DNA of 64,000 nucleotides. Origin: Verrucomicrobiaceae bacterium (lineage in GTDB: Bacteria > Verrucomicrobiota > Verrucomicrobiia > Verrucomicrobiales > Verrucomicrobiaceae). The position numbers were made by a program, and so were the translations under genes. The stretch is from the NCBI GenBank assembly GCA_024232965.1, contig JACKQF010000008.1, positions 273,322 through 337,321 on the forward strand, written 5' to 3'. Positions 61,565-64,000 of this stretch are shown here, piece by piece (within the stretch, counting starts at the first letter, position 1; every line of letters starts with the position of its first letter). Under the pieces are notes generated by a model. It was not told where the DNA came from. It saw only the letters and a program-made list of their open reading frames with translations, and did no database searches.

Positions 61565-63439
61565 ATGAACGATTCCATTGCAGATCTCAAGGAGCAATTG
61601 CGAAACCGTCCCGACGACTGGGACTTGAGGCTTCGACTGGCCGACGCGCATCGAGCTGCGGGTGAAGCCGCACACGCGACGATTCTGCTGACCACCGCTC
61701 CCGCGCCCCCCCAAGAAGCGGGCCACCTGATCCACGCTGGCAACCACCTGCTCGATCTGGCCACGGATCGCGCCCTGGAATACGCGAACGACGTCATGCG
61801 CCACGACGAGATGAACGCCGCCGCCTCACTGCTGGCTGCCAATGCCTGGAAAAAAAAGGGCGATCCAGCACAGGCGGAGAAATTCTACCTGACCGCAGTC
61901 ACGCTGGACCCCTCACTTGAGAACGAATCCCAAGCTCTGCGCGATTGGATCCAAGCCAACGCCGATCAATCCCCCCGCCCAGGCACCGCCCCCGTCGTTC
62001 TACAGTCCCTGCAAGCGGTCGCGGACGAAGACGATGAGCCCGTCGCCGTTGCAGTCGTCGATGATGATGACGCACCCACTGCATGGGCAGCGATGCCGCC
62101 GCCAGATGCGGCGGCTGTCGCACTGACGGATGAACCTGTCAGCGATGAACTGCTCGACGCACGGCCCAAAGAACGCCGCATGTTCGGAGCCAAGTTCACC
62201 GCTGCAACGACTGCACTTCTAATCCATGCCGGCCTCATCGCGCTGCTAGGCCTCATCGCTGTGGCCGTGCCGACGACGCCCACCGCCGAGATCACCGCCA
62301 TGACGGCAGCGGAGCAGGTACAGGAAAAGCCAGAGACTAAAAAGATCATCGTCCCGCAGCCCACCACCTCCACCGCAGCTGTCGCGCGTCCCACGACCTC
62401 CGCCATGACGGCGGTGGGAGTGTCCGCAGTCTCTCTGCCCGAATTTGACTTCAAGGCACCAGCGGAACCCGTTGCCGAAGTCGCCACTACGGATCTCGGG
62501 AACAGTTTCTCCGCCGCATTCCAGCCCAAAGGCACCGTGCAGGTGAACTTTTTTGGGATTAAATCCAAGGGCCGCCGCATCGCATTCCTTATCGAGGCAG
62601 AACGCTACATGCTCACGGACCCCAAAGGCGGGATTCCTGCTTATGAAATCGTGAAGGATGAGATCGCCAACATGATTGCCAAGTTCGGCGTCAACACAGC
62701 CTTCAACGTCCTCCTTTTTGATCACTTCAGCCTGTCCGCCTTTCGCGAAAAACTGGTGCCTGCAACTACCTCCAACATCAATGAGGTGCGTGATTGGTTT
62801 TACCCCGTGAACAGAGAATTTGAAAAGATCGGCCTAGCAGCCATCAATTACCCCAAGGTACAGCCCAAGACCGAAATCGAACCGATACGCAACAAGATGC
62901 TTCAGGGCTATATGCTGGCAATCCAGTATGCTTTGGAAAGCGATGTGGACACGGTCTTCATCATCACCAGCGGCTGGCGCCACATGGGGAAATTTGAGAA
63001 CCGCGAGGAGTACGAAAAGTATCTGAAGGACGTCAAGTGGGGCCCCAAAGAGGAAGCCGCTTGGGTAGCCGCTGTGGCAGAGGCGAATGCTTGGTTGAAG
63101 AAAGAAAACCAAGACCGACTGGCCAAAGGAGTACCTCAGCGCGTCATCCGTAGCATTCACGAAATCGTTGGCGAACTGGGCATCCGTGTCCGCCATAAGC
63201 CCAGCCCCAACATCGAAGCCGAAGAACGGGAGAAGCAAGTGATCAATGCCATGCGTGCGATCTATAGCTCAAAAGACAAACCGAAACCGCAGATCAATTT
63301 TGTGCTCTTCGTCGGCAAGGATGAAAAGATCATCCCCATGGAAAGCCACTTCGAAGAGATCGCCCAACGCGCACGCGGCGGGAAGCTGCGCGTTCTCCAG
63401 GGCATGGCAGCCCTGAAGAACGTTTCCGGTCGGAAGTAG
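61565..63439 (+). CDS. TPR/TM protein with degenerate VWA-like domain
   Basis: 624 residues from ATG 61565. N-terminal TPR-like helices (residues 1-115), acidic/Pro linker, one transmembrane helix (about 213-236, LLIHAGLIALLGLIAVAV) of the same IHAG type as in the toroid protein at 2461, then an exported-side or cytoplasmic domain from ~325 with a VWA-like fold: GIKSKGRRIAFLIEAERYML where DxSxS should be (E344-A-E-R-Y348), then IAKFGVNTAFNVLLFDHFSL. Metal binding at the MIDAS site is therefore lost. A later ITSGWRHMGKFENREEYEKY segment is the VWA C-terminal half. No function known. Confidence 0.75.
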   Translation: MNDSIADLKEQLRNRPDDWDLRLRLADAHRAAGEAAHATILLTTAPAPPQEAGHLIHAGNHLLDLATDRALEYANDVMRHDEMNAAASLLAANAWKKKGDPAQAEKFYLTAVTLDPSLENESQALRDWIQANADQSPRPGTAPVVLQSLQAVADEDDEPVAVAVVDDDDAPTAWAAMPPPDAAAVALTDEPVSDELLDARPKERRMFGAKFTAATTALLIHAGLIALLGLIAVAVPTTPTAEITAMTAAEQVQEKPETKKIIVPQPTTSTAAVARPTTSAMTAVGVSAVSLPEFDFKAPAEPVAEVATTDLGNSFSAAFQPKGTVQVNFFGIKSKGRRIAFLIEAERYMLTDPKGGIPAYEIVKDEIANMIAKFGVNTAFNVLLFDHFSLSAFREKLVPATTSNINEVRDWFYPVNREFEKIGLAAINYPKVQPKTEIEPIRNKMLQGYMLAIQYALESDVDTVFIITSGWRHMGKFENREEYEKYLKDVKWGPKEEAAWVAAVAEANAWLKKENQDRLAKGVPQRVIRSIHEIVGELGIRVRHKPSPNIEAEEREKQVINAMRAIYSSKDKPKPQINFVLFVGKDEKIIPMESHFEEIAQRARGGKLRVLQGMAALKNVSGRK

Positions 63440-63445
63440 CGGAGG

Positions 63446-64000
63446 TTAGTGCTTGCCCTTCTTCGGCAGGATCACATCACCCAGGCTGAACATCGGGCCA
63501 TAAATGGCGTAGATGAGGAAGCCCACCATGACACCGAGAACCAACATGGTAAGGGGCTCGATGAGTTTGTCCATTTGGTTGGCCAAGTTGTCGAGTTCCT
63601 CTTCGTAGTCATCAGCGATTTCCGCCAGCATCTCGGTGCCGGTGCCGGTTTCAGAAGCTAGCTCGATCAGACCGCAGATATTGCGCCCATCTTCACCCAG
63701 CCAATGAGACTCCATGAGGAATCCCTCATGCATGGTCCGGCCGACTGCGATATGGTCGCGCAAACGAGTGAACAGCTCCTTGTAATGATAATGGGGTGCC
63801 GCACGGGCAGTAATCTCAAGGGCACTGCTCAAACGCACGTTTGAGTCCACCAACATTGCCAATGTTCGGAAGGCAACCGCAGCGGCAGATTTTCGCACCA
63901 ACGTACCCACAATTGGGATCTTAAGGAACAAGTCTTGCACCCAGCGCATCGAGGCAATTTTGCTCCAGTTGCTGAAAAAGATGTATAGCCCAACAAACGG
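63446..64000 (-). CDS. Type II secretion/type IV pilus assembly F protein (GspF/PilC), C-terminal part
   Basis: Minus strand, reading to the window edge without a stop (185 residues seen, including 17 codons beyond the ATG at 63949), so the gene continues at >64000. Residues include FRTLAMLVDSNVRLSSALEI (GspF domain), SETGTGTEMLAEIADDYEEE, and terminal TM VLGVMVGFLIYAIYGPMFSL, a canonical T2SSF C-terminal domain. It anchors the inner-membrane platform. The stop lies 6 bp from the convergent TPR/TM gene. Confidence 0.92.
   Translation of the reverse strand, partial: PFVGLYIFFSNWSKIASMRWVQDLFLKIPIVGTLVRKSAAAVAFRTLAMLVDSNVRLSSALEITARAAPHYHYKELFTRLRDHIAVGRTMHEGFLMESHWLGEDGRNICGLIELASETGTGTEMLAEIADDYEEELDNLANQMDKLIEPLTMLVLGVMVGFLIYAIYGPMFSLGDVILPKKGKH

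Overview
The window looks like a chromosome segment of a verrucomicrobial bacterium (Verrucomicrobiota, perhaps Verrucomicrobiaceae). This is inferred from gene content: two Tat-exported Gfo/Idh/MocA oxidoreductases with a PmoA-like protein, a two-domain DUF1080 protein, a PEP-CTERM protein built of autotransporter-type repeats, a collagen-like protein, a bacterial SET-domain protein and GC-rich DNA. No rRNA or tRNA gene was recognised.

Layout. 0-17 kb is a mostly plus-strand core block: DEAD-box helicase, a minus-strand secreted protein, a membrane-anchored cyclase-toroid protein, a TPR protein - TamB - BamA/TamA cassette for outer-membrane biogenesis, a ClpX-like ATPase coupled to a cyclase-like protein that has lost its metal ligands, RecR, and an S4 RNA-binding protein. 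17-19.5 kb holds a triple ~190-bp repeat, mgtE and repeat debris. 19.4-23.8 kb is the wreck of a type I restriction-modification locus: broken hsdM, two accessory genes, a UvrD-like helicase bounded by copies of the hsdS 3' end, and an hsdR'-'hsdS deletion fusion. 24-27 kb carries a small HTH gene, seven 42-bp iteron-like repeats built around GCAAC-N5-GTTGC, a conserved hypothetical gene, a collagen-like gene and several repeat families. 27-32 kb is one giant secreted repeat protein. 32-45.5 kb is ordinary: a GYF/membrane protein, YndJ-like protein, parvulin-type isomerase, D-Ala-D-Ala carboxypeptidase, sugar-catabolism-like genes, a SET-domain protein, a TlpA-like thioredoxin and Mrp/ApbC.

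45.6-55.5 kb is the most unusual part. A four-gene plus-strand unit encodes a 2004-residue RHS protein with a Ser-rich repeat N-terminus and a Cys-rich C-terminal tail containing HExxH; a translationally coupled membrane-anchored protein (candidate immunity factor); a glycosyltransferase-like protein; and a heptosyltransferase-methyltransferase fusion. It sits inside what seems to have been a duplicate of the neighbouring lipoprotein gene: the upstream region and start codon of the duplicate lie left of the island, its 3' end lies right of it, and the intact copy follows. I propose that the island is an inserted RHS toxin cassette and that its sugar-transfer enzymes may modify the Ser-rich stalk.

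56-64 kb returns to housekeeping genes: di-haem cytochrome c peroxidase, SNF2-type helicase, gamma-glutamylcyclotransferase-like protein, lipoate ligase-like protein, a TPR/TM protein with a degenerate VWA-like domain, and the C-terminal part of a GspF/PilC protein cut by the window edge.
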